Source: Candidatus Peribacteraceae bacterium (lineage in GTDB: Bacteria; Patescibacteriota; Gracilibacteria; Peribacterales; Peribacteraceae). Taken from it: a stretch of DNA of 50,744 bases. Of this stretch, positions 36,027-43,303 are shown piece by piece. Every line of letters begins with the position of its first letter. The stretch's first letter is position 1. The stretch is taken from contig JAQTSK010000007.1 in NCBI GenBank assembly GCA_028711345.1, forward strand, positions 1 to 50,744, given 5' to 3'. The position numbers were made by a program, and so were the translations under genes. A model generated the notes under the pieces. That model saw only the letters and a program-made list of their open reading frames with translations. It did not search any database and was not told the origin of the DNA.

Positions 36027-36404
36027 ATGTTACCTTTCAAACCTGACTTTCCCGGAACAGGAACTAAAATCGATCCATACCAAGTGCCGCCCAACGGAAA
36101 AGGCTGGGCTGATGTGCTAGTAGCAGGCATTGTGGCTCCCCCTACGGAAATAGTATTTGCTCGTTTCGATAAAGCGGGAGAGCTGCCACATCCGGATTGT
36201 CCTTTTACTTCGAGACAATGCCTGTGGAGAATTCTTGCAGAACAGGGAACCAAAGGAGGTGCGCCCGCAGAAATCCATGCCGATAACAACACTCAATTCG
36301 GTGAAACAGTGGAATGTCCAGATTGTGCAGAAGATGCGTCTGGTGAGGAGAAATTAGCCGTTCATCAACGAAAACAATTCCTGAGAGAACGAGAAAAAAT
36401 ATAA
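36027..36404 (+). CDS. Hypothetical protein with two cysteine pairs
   Basis: 125 residues, no recognised family. It is hydrophilic with no signal peptide. The sequence has PDFPGTGTKIDPYQVPPN near the start, a middle hydrophobic strand VLVAGIVAPPTEIVFA, and later PDCPFTSRQC and VECPDCAEDA. The CPDC pair with the earlier Cys pair could bind zinc. A highly charged helix ends the protein. The base composition is lower in GC than the gene before it, which may indicate a separate origin. It starts 14 bp after the aminotransferase stop. Confidence 0.55.
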   Translation: MLPFKPDFPGTGTKIDPYQVPPNGKGWADVLVAGIVAPPTEIVFARFDKAGELPHPDCPFTSRQCLWRILAEQGTKGGAPAEIHADNNTQFGETVECPDCAEDASGEEKLAVHQRKQFLREREKI

Positions 36405-36462
36405 TACGTTCAAGAAAAGCAATACTGAATTTTATGCATGAGAATAGTATCATTTTTTACTG

Positions 36463-36476
36463 AGCCCTTTCGGGCT
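36463..36476. repeat. Small hairpin AGCCC-TTTC-GGGCT
   Basis: Five-base-pair perfect hairpin between the hypothetical gene and the broken transposase. No T-run follows on the plus strand, so it is not a clear intrinsic terminator. Confidence 0.4.
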
Positions 36477-36720
36477 GTGCCTCATCTTCGATGACGCAGT
36501 ACATTCCATCGGAATCAATCCAGCCACACCTCCATCGGATCGAGGCGGTCTTGGTAGTGGAGCGATGTCCACGGCCAGTCGGGAATCTCCGTCGCCCATC
36601 CGTGTTTGACGGCATTGCCGTGAACGTAGGAGAGAGCGGCGGATCGTTGCGTGCCGTCACGGATAAGCTCATCGTGGTAGCCTTTCTGCCATCGAATCCG
36701 ATGATCCGACTGCTTGCTCG

Positions 36721-36740
36721 CGGCGGTTTTCGAACCGCCG
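36721..36740. repeat. Palindromic element, GC variant
   Basis: CGGCGGTT-TTCG-AACCGCCG: an 8-bp stem with 4-nt loop. It has the same layout as the 37239 and 37627 copies but a different stem with both arms changed, so pairing is maintained. It borders the sequence inserted in the transposase. Confidence 0.6.
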
Positions 36741-36796
36741 CTGCGGATAGAGGCGGTGATTCGGGGATCATTTCGTCGTGCGGCAACGATTCGTAC

Positions 36797-37155
36797 AGTA
36801 ACCCGTCACTGACTCTGATCCGGAGATGGCTTGCCCTCCGCCCGCCCTCATCCTCCCGCTCCTTCTCCCCGCCTCTTTGATGATGCAAAGACAATAGCGA
36901 TGGCATGATTTCTTTCGATGGAGCGTGAAGAAGGAGAGCCGCTTCTGCTTCAATGACATTCTTCCGTTCTCGCGAGATGAGCTGATGAGCACTCTCGAAA
37001 GCTGGCTCCGCAGAACGTCACCTCCTCTTCACGCTTTCAAGAGTAAAGTTTCGATTGCATCCACAATGGACTGAATGTCTGCAGGGAGAGTGGAGAGGAG
37101 GATGGGAGGTGAGGGCGCACTGTGATGACAGCCGCAGAGTCAGTGACGGGTTACT
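36797..37155. repeat. 21-bp perfect inverted repeat inside transposase insertion
   Basis: AGTAACCCGTCACTGACTCTG at 36797-36817 (first 20 bases given to its last-but-one base are enough to find it) is the exact reverse complement of 37135-37155. The arms are 317 bp apart. They may be the ends of a small non-autonomous element that split the transposase gene. Confidence 0.6.
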
Positions 37156-37238
37156 TCGTACATCATTATTCTCACTGGCAACGATTCTAACATCATTGTT
37201 CCCCGGAGCAGCGATTCGATCATCCTTATTCCCCGCAG

Positions 37239-37258
37239 CAGCGATTCGAAAATCGCTG
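37239..37258. repeat. In-frame palindromic element in transposase ORF
   Basis: CAGCGATT-CGAA-AATCGCTG, identical over 20 bp to 37627-37646. On the minus strand it encodes RSDFRIAA within the transposase remnant. Degenerate copies continue towards 37190 (RIAAPGNN, RIVASENN). Confidence 0.75.
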
Positions 37259-37531
37259 CGGCACAGAAAGGAGGAAACATCCCTTGAACTGTTCTTCTTG
37301 AACGAATGCATGAATCCGCTCACACCCTTTTCCCCGACACTCACAATGATGTGAACGTGATCGGGAAGAATGCAAAACGCATGCAACTGCACACCATGGA
37401 CACTCCTGCTCATGCAGAGATTGTCGATCAACATCTCCGGCACTCCTTGCATCGTGCACCATGGAATGCGCCCTGCCGCATTCGTCGTGATATGAAATGT
37501 CCCCGCCAGCGCAGGATGTCGCTGCCCCATA

Positions 37532-38587
37532 TCACACACCCTTCTCAATAAACCCGCCCATCCTCCTGATCAATCCCGTCAGACTGTGCCCCTCTTCGAC
37601 AATGCGATACATCCCTTCCCCCGTAGCAGCGATTCGAAAATCGCTGCGGATACCATCGGACACATGCTGATCCGCATCCAGCGGCAATTGATCTGCATAT
37701 TTCTGAATGAATACGGCAATTGCCTGCGGAGATTCTTCCACTGGAGCATCGGAAATACCAATGGCGGCGGCATTGCCCTTCGTCGTCACCGGATAGCAGC
37801 CGCACGTCATGGCCTCCAGCATCGTCTTATCGATCGTCTCCGACGCCATGTTGAGGATCAGCCTGTGCCGCACGTAGATCTCCGGCAACCGCGTCATCGG
37901 AACCGTCCCGTGGAACGTCACTCTCGATCGAAGATCCAAGCGATCAATCAACGCATGCAGTTCCGCGACGTACTCCTTCTCCGCTTCGATGCCGTAGATG
38001 TCGATGGTGTACTTGGGATCCAGATGCGTCAGTGCTTCGATGGAAAGCTCCAATCGCTTCGATCTGCTCAGGCGATGCACGACCAATAATCGAGAGGGAT
38101 TCTGTGCGAGATTCCGCCGCTTCATCCACACACTCAGGTCGATGCCGTGACCGACGACCGTCTTCTTCTTTGACGACGAATATTGCGGCAAACTCTGCGG
38201 AGTGGCGCAGAAGAACCGCGTGCCGAACCAGCCGAAGAGCCGGACTCCCCACTGCATTTTGTAGTGCGTGTACCAGAGGTACGTCGGTAAGCGATAATGC
38301 ACCAGAAACCACCACCAGCACCCGAGCAGGTACCAAACCGGAGCCATGTGAATGAACACCCGATCGTACGGAAGCGTCATGATCAACCGTTCAAACGTGA
38401 GAACTGATTTGAACTTCGATGCACCGTGTTCCTTGCCGAGCGAATGCACGGGAAATTCAAACTGCTGCGCGGATCCCTCGAGGCAGATCACCTCCACGTC
38501 GAACCCCTGCCGGATGAACTCGCGGATCCAGAGCGCGCCGAACGCGTCCTGTCCGTGGAGCTTCTGGGTGATGAAGAGGAGACGCAT
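37532..38587 (-). CDS. GT4-like glycosyltransferase with in-frame palindrome near C-terminus
   Basis: 351 residues. MRLLFITQKLHGQDAFGALWI opens the acceptor domain. The donor domain has RLLVVHRLSRSKRLELSIEAL, YTIDIYGIEAEKEY, VTFHGTVPMTRLPEIY and NMASETIDKTMLEAMTCGCYPVTT with the E-x(n)-E motif. Residues about 313-321 (GIRSDFRIAAT) are encoded by the 20-bp palindrome at 37627-37646, which appears to have been inserted without breaking the frame. TACAAT at 38597-38602 (minus strand) lies 9 nt before the ATG. Confidence 0.8.
   Translation of the reverse strand: MRLLFITQKLHGQDAFGALWIREFIRQGFDVEVICLEGSAQQFEFPVHSLGKEHGASKFKSVLTFERLIMTLPYDRVFIHMAPVWYLLGCWWWFLVHYRLPTYLWYTHYKMQWGVRLFGWFGTRFFCATPQSLPQYSSSKKKTVVGHGIDLSVWMKRRNLAQNPSRLLVVHRLSRSKRLELSIEALTHLDPKYTIDIYGIEAEKEYVAELHALIDRLDLRSRVTFHGTVPMTRLPEIYVRHRLILNMASETIDKTMLEAMTCGCYPVTTKGNAAAIGISDAPVEESPQAIAVFIQKYADQLPLDADQHVSDGIRSDFRIAATGEGMYRIVEEGHSLTGLIRRMGGFIEKGV
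37627..37646. repeat. In-frame palindromic element in GT gene
   Basis: Second copy of the 20-bp palindrome CAGCGATTCGAAAATCGCTG, read as RSDFRIAA in the glycosyltransferase. This is the behaviour of Rickettsia-type palindromic elements. Confidence 0.75.
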
Positions 38588-38602
38588 GCGGGAGGTATTG
38601 TA

Positions 38603-38694
38603 GGTAAGGTAAGTAATGTAAGTAAGGTAAGTGTTGTGAACAAAAGAATTCCGTACCTTACGTACTTTACCTACCTTACGTACCTTACTTTCTG
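38603..38694. repeat. Intergenic inverted tandem repeat (GTAAGGTAAGTA family)
   Basis: GTAAGGTAAGTAATGTAAGTAAGG units are followed by inverted CCTTACGTACTTTACCTACCTTACGTACCTTAC units, able to form a long stem. The last residues of the upstream fusion protein (KVRYVR) are encoded by repeat units. Confidence 0.6.
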
Positions 38695-40944
38695 CAAAAA
38701 TTCCGCATACTCCCTAATCGTCTTCCCCTTCTCGAACTTCCCGCCGATCCCCACCGCCTTCTTCCCCATCGCATCCAATGCCGCGGCATCCGACAGCAAT
38801 GCCTCCGACCTCTCCCGCAAATCCTCCTCGGTGCCGTTCGTAAATGCTCCATTTACGCCCTCTTCAATCACATCCGGCATAATTCCGACTCTGGTTGTCA
38901 GAACAGGAATACCACACGCCATGGCTTCCAGCGCGACGCGCGGACCGCCTTCGCTCTTCGACGGCATCACGAACAATCGGGCCGATCTGATCCCCGCAGC
39001 GATGTCCCGTTCCGTCGGCAGCCAGCCTGCGGACGTCACCCGATTGGCAATCCCGAGCGACACCGCGCGCGATTCGAGTGATGAACGGAGTGGCCCGTCG
39101 CCGATCAACAACAATGTTGTCTCCGGCAATTCTTTGAGTGCCCGCAGCAGTTTGCCGAAACCCTTATTGGCAACCAGCCGTGCGCAACAGACGAGATCGT
39201 ATTTCTTTTCAGCGGAAGGATCGGGGCGAAAAACGTCAGTATTAAGATAGAACGACGGAACCAGTTTCAATCGATCGGAAGCGATGTCCCATGATCGGAG
39301 CAAGTCGCCGACCGGACGGCTGACGATCCGCACCGCATCGAAGTGCCGGACGTGCGACGGCAGGAAGATCCGACTCATCCATTTTCCGATCCATTCTGTG
39401 ATTGACGCCGGCTTCGGCCATCCGACCACGTGATGAAGTTCGATGACCGCCGGAATTGTGCAGATCTTCCTGAGCATCCGCGCACCGATCCCATTGTAGA
39501 ACGGCGGGTAGTCGTGCACGGTCATCACATCGTGATGCTGTGCAGCGATAAGCTCCGATCCTTTCTTTTTGATCCAGAACGGCTGATACCAAAGCCCTCG
39601 TGACGATGGATGAAAATGAACCTTCTCAGGCAATTGAGTAAATGGTGAATTGTTAACTGTTAATTGTTGCCTCGGGCAAATGATATCAATCCTCTCCCAG
39701 TGCTTTGAAAATTCCTCCAGCATCTGCGCGAAGGCGCTGCGCTTGCCAGCGAGAACGGACCGGTCGCCGGAGATCATGAGTAATTTTTTAGCACCAAAGA
39801 GCGGGGCTGCCGCCCCGCGGCAAAGAAGATCATCAAATAATCCCACATGTTCCCCCGCCACCGTTCCCCATCCCCGTTCAATCATCGGCTCCGCTGCCGT
39901 CGCGGCAAATCGATCATACTCACCCATGATCTCTTTCACCGCCGAGGCAATCTGCGCGGGGGTGAGAATCTCCCGAACGATCATTCCGGCGGATAACTCG
40001 GGGCTCAATCCCGTCTCCTTGGTAAGCAGTACCGGCAATCCCGCAGCCCTCGCCTCCAGCGCGGCATTCGGACTGATCTCGGTAATCGACGGAATGACCA
40101 GAAGATCATGGTCGGCGAATATCCGCTGCTTCTCCTCACCGGCAACGGACGGCAGGAACCGGACCCGATCCTGCAAATTCAATGCGGCAACTTGCGCGCG
40201 GAGTCTCCCCTCCTCCGGCCCTCCACCGACAATCGTCAGCGTCACATCGGGTAACTCCGACAGAGCGGCGATTAGCGACGGGTAATTCTTGAACCGCACC
40301 AACCGACTCAGAACAAGCAAGCGAAAACCCCCACCCCATCCCCTCCCCCGGCTGCTCCGCAGAGCCCGGGGGAGGGGCGCAGGGGAGGGGGACGGCAACG
40401 TATTTTCAATCACCGAATGCCCCGGCAGCTTCCTGAAATGCTTCTCGTAGATCTCCTCCTGAAACCTCGTCGAGAAGATGATGTGATGGAAGACGAGGAG
40501 CAGCCTCTGCATCTTCCAGAGAAATGGCCCGGACTCATACCATGCACGCAGACCGAGCATACCGCCCCGCGCGGTATAACGCTCCCAGATGAAATCGCCG
40601 CCCAGACGCAACACCTTCCTTGGCTTCCGGAGCCGAGCGAGCATCAATGGTACACCGACGCTCACCGACGAGAATGCTTCAATGATGTCCGCATCGGCGG
40701 CAAATTTTTTGAGCGCTCTTGCAAACAGAAACCATCGGATCACGGGTTTGCCCTTCCATGGGACGGAAATGATCTCCCATGCACCATCTTGTGAGATCGT
40801 CGTTTTCTTTGTATCGGCTTTTCCGTACGTGATCACCGTCACCTCATGACCTGATTGATGCAACTCAGCCGCCAACGCACGAACGTACGTCGCCGGTCCG
40901 CCGATATCCGGAGGATAAATTCCCGTTGCTAAGACAATCTTCAT
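38671..40944 (-). CDS. Double GT4-GT4 fusion glycosyltransferase
   Basis: 757 residues from ATG 40944. The first GT4 unit (1 to about 385) starts IVLATGIYPPDIGGPATYVRAL and has LLVLSRLVRFKNYPSLIAAL, VRFLPSVAGEEKQRIFADHD and EISPNAALEARAAGLPVLLT. The second (about 390-757) starts LLMISGDRSVLAGKRSAF and has VCCARLVANKGFGKLLRAL, VTSAGWLPTERDIAAGIRSA and SEGGPRVALEAMACGIPVLTT. Two complete GT-B enzymes suggest two successive transfers by one chain. Residues about 184-206 (proline- and glycine-rich) are encoded by a GC-rich palindrome. The start overlaps the recombinase stop (ATGA, 40941-40944), coupling the two genes. Confidence 0.82.
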   Translation of the reverse strand: MKIVLATGIYPPDIGGPATYVRALAAELHQSGHEVTVITYGKADTKKTTISQDGAWEIISVPWKGKPVIRWFLFARALKKFAADADIIEAFSSVSVGVPLMLARLRKPRKVLRLGGDFIWERYTARGGMLGLRAWYESGPFLWKMQRLLLVFHHIIFSTRFQEEIYEKHFRKLPGHSVIENTLPSPSPAPLPRALRSSRGRGWGGGFRLLVLSRLVRFKNYPSLIAALSELPDVTLTIVGGGPEEGRLRAQVAALNLQDRVRFLPSVAGEEKQRIFADHDLLVIPSITEISPNAALEARAAGLPVLLTKETGLSPELSAGMIVREILTPAQIASAVKEIMGEYDRFAATAAEPMIERGWGTVAGEHVGLFDDLLCRGAAAPLFGAKKLLMISGDRSVLAGKRSAFAQMLEEFSKHWERIDIICPRQQLTVNNSPFTQLPEKVHFHPSSRGLWYQPFWIKKKGSELIAAQHHDVMTVHDYPPFYNGIGARMLRKICTIPAVIELHHVVGWPKPASITEWIGKWMSRIFLPSHVRHFDAVRIVSRPVGDLLRSWDIASDRLKLVPSFYLNTDVFRPDPSAEKKYDLVCCARLVANKGFGKLLRALKELPETTLLLIGDGPLRSSLESRAVSLGIANRVTSAGWLPTERDIAAGIRSARLFVMPSKSEGGPRVALEAMACGIPVLTTRVGIMPDVIEEGVNGAFTNGTEEDLRERSEALLSDAAALDAMGKKAVGIGGKFEKGKTIREYAEFLQKVRYVR
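40328..40392. repeat. GC-rich palindrome inserted in frame in GT fusion
   Basis: CCCCCACCCCATCCCCTCCC...GGGGAGGGG arms around CTGCTCCGCAG. It is a copy of the 229-364 family. It is translated as a proline-rich then glycine/arginine-rich stretch between the two Rossmann halves of the first GT unit, where a linker tolerates extra residues. Confidence 0.7.
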
Positions 40945-41753
40945 AAGGGACTTTTGATAGTGCGAAGCGCAGGCTGCGTGACATGAGTATACCGCTGCGT
41001 CGTCCGGATATTGGCATGTCCGAGGAGTTCCTGCACGTACCGGATGTCCGTCCCATTCTCCAGAAGATGAGTTGCAAAGCTGTGACGAAGGGAATGAAAA
41101 GTGGCAGGTTTGATGATTCCTGCTTTTTGCAATGCGTGCTGCACGACCTTCTGCAGCGTTTCCGTCGTGAGCTTGCCCCCGCGCTCGCTTACAAACACGG
41201 GGTCGGATCCTTGTCTGAGGACTGACAATTGCCGCAGAGAATCCATCAGGCGACCCGGCAACAATGTGACTCTGTCCTTGGCTCCCTTCCCGCTCTTGAT
41301 GTGGATGCACCCGCGGTCGAAATCAATGTCCCGTATGACCAGATCCTTCACTTCGCTGACGCGCAAACCGGCACCGTACGCCAGCGCGATGATCAGCTTG
41401 TGCTTTGCGTTCGGCGTCACTTCCATCATCCGTTCGATCTCCTCGTGCGACAGCACCACCGGCAACCGCCCCTCCCTCTTCGGATATGGAATGTTGATCC
41501 GTGTGCTGATGCCGCAGATCTCCCTGTAGAAGAATTGGATGGCATTGAGATGAACATGCACCGTCTGCGAAGCGGCCCCGCGCTGCACCATGTCCAGAAT
41601 GTACGAGCGGAGGTTCTCGATATCCAACCGATCCTCCGCGCCGGACTTCCGGTGGAAGTATGCGGCCAGCGCCGAGAGATAACTTTCGATGGTCCGCAGA
41701 CTGTACTTTCGCATGACCATTTCCGTCCTTGTGCGCTCAAGATGATGTTGCAT
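40941..41753 (-). CDS. Tyrosine recombinase, XerC/IntI-related, candidate cassette integrase
   Basis: 270 residues with an N-terminal SAM-like DNA-binding domain (1-90) and a catalytic domain. The full active site is visible: Arg131 (GAGLRVSEV), Lys156 (GKGAKDR), His220 and Arg223 (HSLRHSFATHLL), His246 (LGHAN) and Tyr255 (RYTHV). The end TIKSPL recalls the RSPL tail of integron integrases. The distance from Lys156 to His220 is 64 residues, as in XerC/XerD. IntI1 has about 106 because of its extra insertion, which is therefore absent here. The gene points away from the cassette array and starts about 100 bp from the first boundary, the standard integron geometry. AAGGA lies 9-13 nt before the ATG, one of the few Shine-Dalgarno-like sites in the window. 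It is translationally coupled to the GT fusion. Confidence 0.88.
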   Translation of the reverse strand: MQHHLERTRTEMVMRKYSLRTIESYLSALAAYFHRKSGAEDRLDIENLRSYILDMVQRGAASQTVHVHLNAIQFFYREICGISTRINIPYPKREGRLPVVLSHEEIERMMEVTPNAKHKLIIALAYGAGLRVSEVKDLVIRDIDFDRGCIHIKSGKGAKDRVTLLPGRLMDSLRQLSVLRQGSDPVFVSERGGKLTTETLQKVVQHALQKAGIIKPATFHSLRHSFATHLLENGTDIRYVQELLGHANIRTTQRYTHVTQPALRTIKSPL

Positions 41754-41857
41754 AGGTGTACATCCTTACACCTTTCTAAAACCATTGCAACACCGATGTA
41801 TCGGCATACCATTCGAATTCAAGCGTTCGACATTAGGAATGTTCGTATAATCGCTAG
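41754..41857. promoter_or_regulatory. attI-like region and integrase upstream region
   Basis: 104 bp between the recombinase start and the first cassette. It holds the inverted repeat AGGTGTA (41754-41760) / TACACCT (41767-41773), the palindrome CCGATGTATCGG (41793-41804), and TATAA (41846-41850) - 7 nt - TTATA (41858-41862) around the expected crossover G^TT at 41857/41858. The 5-bp arms with a 7-nt centre look like a tyrosine-recombinase core site. Which palindromes are binding sites and which regulate the gene is unknown. Confidence 0.65.
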
Positions 41858-41956
41858 TTATATGACATACGTCCTTTTCCTTTTGCGGCTGACGCCTTAC
41901 TGCTCGTAAAAAAATCCGATTTTGTTTCTTTGTTGATGAGGGGAAAAGAGGAGTTC

Positions 41957-41984
41957 GCCCCGCTGCGGCGGGGCTCAGTTTTTT
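41957..41984 (+). terminator. Rho-independent terminator at head of cassette array
   Basis: A GCCCCGC-TGCG-GCGGGGC stem (7 bp) is followed by TCAG and TTTTTT. It stops plus-strand transcription entering cassette 1 from the attI side, so cassette genes would not depend on a leader promoter. Confidence 0.75.
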
Positions 41985-42091
41985 GATAGGGGGATGTGTG
42001 TGTTTTTGTGTGTTGTTCAACGTTTATTTTCTGTGGATATATGAACCATTTGGTGCAATAGTATGTAACAATCTACTCACTCGCACGAACT

Positions 42092-42973
42092 ATGCCAGCA
42101 ATACCCTATGAAAGAATCGGACAATATCTCAAGGAGGCAATGATCGTTTTGAAGAAAAATGGAGGAGAACTGAAATCACGTGAAGTGTTTGAACAAGTTG
42201 GTAAGCGAATCGATTTTAATGACCACGAACTTGAACAATACGAAAAAAGCGGATACGTGCGATGGCGGTCTGTTCTGCACTTCTATTCAATCGATGCTGT
42301 AAAAGCTGGCTGGATTCGAAAACAAAAGGGCTACTGGTATCTCACTCCCGAAGGAGAGGCTGCCATAAACCTTTCAAATATGGATTTGATTGAAAAAGCG
42401 AGAGATGAATACAAGAAGTGGAAAGTAACTCAGCCAGAGGAATCGGAGGAACCATGTGACGTGGAAGAGTCTGGTGGTGGATATAGCGTAGCACTTGAAC
42501 AAGCCGAATCAGAAGCAACCGCTGGCATCGAGGAGTATGTCCGAAATCTCAACGCCTATGAATTTCAGGATTTAGTAGCTGCCCTGCTTCATGCAATGGG
42601 ATTCTACACTCCATTTATTGCACCCAAAGGAAAAGATGGAGGTGTGGACATTACAGCTTTTAAAGATCCGCTCGGAGCGGAAGCCCCGCGCATTAAGGTC
42701 CAGGTGAAGCACCACCAGGCAAACAAATGTGGCCCCCAAATCGTTCGTGAACTTCTTGGATTGCTCCGCAAAGATGGCGAAGTGGGTATCATCGTTTCTA
42801 CTGCGGGTTTCACGGCAGATGCCATCGTAGAAATTCAAAAATCCCCCCTGCACATTCAGGCTATTGATTTGAAAGACTTCATCGAACTATGGCAGGAATA
42901 CTACAATAAAATGGAGGAGGAAGATAAGAAACTCCTGCCACTTAAATGGATTGCTTTTGTTGATGAGAAATAG
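42092..42973 (+). CDS. Mrr-like restriction endonuclease (cassette 1)
   Basis: 293 residues. An N-terminal winged-helix Mrr_N-type domain (about 1-90, with KGYWYLTPEGEAAI) is followed by an acidic linker (about 110-145) and a C-terminal PD-(D/E)xK nuclease domain: YEFQDLVAALLHAMGFYTPF, KGKDGGVDITAF (about 179-190) and IKVQVKHHQ (about 202), with the D...QxK catalytic pattern. Such enzymes cut modified DNA (type IV). GTNNN-type integron cargo often includes defence genes. It lies 108 bp after the terminator. The base composition is clearly lower in GC than the polysaccharide locus. Confidence 0.82.
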   Translation: MPAIPYERIGQYLKEAMIVLKKNGGELKSREVFEQVGKRIDFNDHELEQYEKSGYVRWRSVLHFYSIDAVKAGWIRKQKGYWYLTPEGEAAINLSNMDLIEKARDEYKKWKVTQPEESEEPCDVEESGGGYSVALEQAESEATAGIEEYVRNLNAYEFQDLVAALLHAMGFYTPFIAPKGKDGGVDITAFKDPLGAEAPRIKVQVKHHQANKCGPQIVRELLGLLRKDGEVGIIVSTAGFTADAIVEIQKSPLHIQAIDLKDFIELWQEYYNKMEEEDKKLLPLKWIAFVDEK

Positions 42974-43003
42974 GCATTGATTCGTTTTCTTTGTTTATGA
43001 ATT

Positions 43004-43303
43004 ATGAAAATCGACCTTGAAAAATTCTGGGAATTTCTACGTCAGTGGAGCGTTGGCAAAATTATTGTAACCCTATCGCTCTTGATTGTCCTTTATTATG
43101 GACATTTATATCCAGAAATCATAAAACCATTTTTTTTCGTTGGTGTATTTCATGAACTTTTTGATTTATCGCACAACAAAGTAGATAGCTCCGAGAAAGG
43201 TTTACTTCAAAAAATTGTGTTTAATTTTTTCATGTTAATTTCGATATCTTCAATTATGGCAATTTGTTACATTGTATTATGGGCTCCGGTCATTCACCCC
43301 TAA
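43004..43303 (+). CDS. Small two-span membrane protein (cassette 1)
   Basis: 99 residues. Hydrophobic segments are at about 19-36 and 70-94, with a charged stretch HNKVDSSEKGLLQ between. No family recognised. It follows the Mrr-like gene by 30 bp in the same cassette and may be a partner or an independent gene. Phe/Ile-rich and low in GC. Confidence 0.55.
   Translation: MKIDLEKFWEFLRQWSVGKIIVTLSLLIVLYYGHLYPEIIKPFFFVGVFHELFDLSHNKVDSSEKGLLQKIVFNFFMLISISSIMAICYIVLWAPVIHP

Larger units (their letters stand above)
36515..37530 (-). pseudogene. Disrupted REP-associated tyrosine transposase (RAYT, Y1/IS200-like)
   Basis: From ATG 37530 the frame gives GTFHITTNAAGRIPW, FCILPDHVHIIVSV (the HUH metal site) and FMHSFKKNSSRDVSSFL, then runs into palindromic repeats at about residue 91. 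The missing C-terminus is found 500 bp further on, at about 36515-36725, in another frame: RIRWQKGYHDELIRDG (catalytic Tyr region), YVHGNAVKHGWATEIPDWPW and a stop at 36515-36517. About 500 bp of repeat-rich sequence with a 21-bp perfect inverted repeat (36797-36817 and 37135-37155) separates the halves. The gene starts 1 bp after the stop of the GT gene at 37532. Confidence 0.78.

Noticed and set aside
36463-36476. Intrinsic terminator for the gene ending at 36404
   Set aside because: The stem is only five base pairs and no T-run follows in the needed direction.
40945-41310. N-terminal extension of the GT4-GT4 fusion
   Set aside because: These 122 codons lie inside the recombinase gene in another frame. 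The family start is at 40944 with an ATGA overlap.
40941-41753. Calling the recombinase IntI outright
   Set aside because: The IntI-specific insertion between the catalytic Lys and HxxR is missing, so only an IntI-related or Xer-like label is supported.
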